Shown: in pieces, positions 63,971 to 64,000 of the stretch
Layout: every line of letters starts with the position of its first letter
Numbering within the stretch: position 1 is the first letter of the stretch
NCBI GenBank assembly: GCA_021773435.1
Contig: JAJFKC010000007.1
Location: forward strand, 186,001-250,000
Direction of reading: 5' to 3'
DNA length: 64,000 nt
Source of the DNA: Porticoccaceae bacterium
Lineage (GTDB): Bacteria > Pseudomonadota > Gammaproteobacteria > Pseudomonadales > Porticoccaceae
Program-made: the position numbers and the translations under genes
The notes under the pieces: model-generated
What the model saw: the letters and a program-made list of their open reading frames with translations, nothing else
Told to the model about the DNA's origin: nothing
The model's database searches: none

Positions 63971-64000
63971 TCAGGCGCTGGCTTTTTTCTCCTCCGGCGC
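63971..64000 (-). CDS. C-terminal end of an unidentified gene (partial)
   Basis: The last nine codons of a frame (APEEKKASA) and a TGA at 63973-63971 run off the right edge. Too little remains for a name. The terminator downstream supports a real gene. Confidence 0.45.
   Translation of the reverse strand, partial: APEEKKASA

Overview
The window looks like the chromosome of a Gammaproteobacterium related to the Pseudomonas/Cellvibrio side of the class, probably aquatic or marine. Evidence is gene order: nadB divergent from rpoE-rseA-rseC-mucD-lepA-lepB-rnc-era-recO-acpS-cysM, plus sdhE/cptA divergent from ygfZ, argD-argF, and nrdA-nrdB with a double ATP-cone NrdA. No rRNA, tRNA or CRISPR was recognised.

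Layout. (1) 1-34.6 kb is a dense core-genome block: M18 aminopeptidase (cut by the left edge), a beta-hydroxyacid dehydrogenase, uppP, tsaB, a histone H1/AlgP-like AT-hook protein, hemH, adk, mazG, cysM, acpS, recO, era, rnc, DUF4845, lepB, lepA, a Do-family protease, rseC, rseA, rpoE, nadB, cptA-like, sdhE, ygfZ, a PGPGW-type membrane protein, gloA, argG, pyrC, rnt, grxD, argD, argF, nrdA and nrdB. Two genes expected from the usual order are absent: rseB/mucB (between rseA and rseC) and pdxJ (between recO and acpS). (2) 34.6-37.5 kb is scarred accessory DNA: a small frameshifted gene, decayed GGTCAGGTCT-type repeats, a lone outer-membrane barrel gene, a nitroreductase and the C-terminal stub of a transposase. 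(3) 37.5-43.8 kb is oxidative metabolism: a small c-type cytochrome, a periplasmic beta-propeller protein with its own CxxCH, a Rieske oxygenase with an unknown small protein and an alpha/beta hydrolase, and two paralogous membrane-anchored unknowns. (4) 43.9-57.9 kb is the striking part: a complete coenzyme F420 locus on the minus strand (LLM oxidoreductase, npdG, cofE, cofD, cofC, cofGH fusion, then an OFA-family MFS carrier and a 42-residue membrane partner). It faces a plus-strand set of two tandem FadL-like outer-membrane channels and two more LLM oxidoreductases. A perfect 19-bp-arm palindrome with a TetR-type core lies between the two arms. (5) 58-64 kb: a small secreted unknown, a CoA-transferase, an acyl-CoA dehydrogenase, an NSS-type sodium symporter, an esterase and the end of an unidentified gene.

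Working together. The F420 genes should make F0, then F420-0, then oligoglutamyl-F420; NpdG would reduce it with NADPH, and three luciferase-like enzymes could use it. The FadL-like channels suggest a hydrophobic substrate, and the Rieske oxygenase, hydrolases, acyl-CoA dehydrogenase and CoA-transferase nearby would suit catabolism of such a compound. That link is inference from neighbourhood only.

A second theme is structural. Short perfect or near-perfect tandem duplications (7-19 bp units, two to five copies) occur at more than a dozen sites, mostly between genes and often touching start or stop codons. Many start codons are GTG or TTG; where a better start than the longest frame was visible, the shorter one is given and the reason stated.
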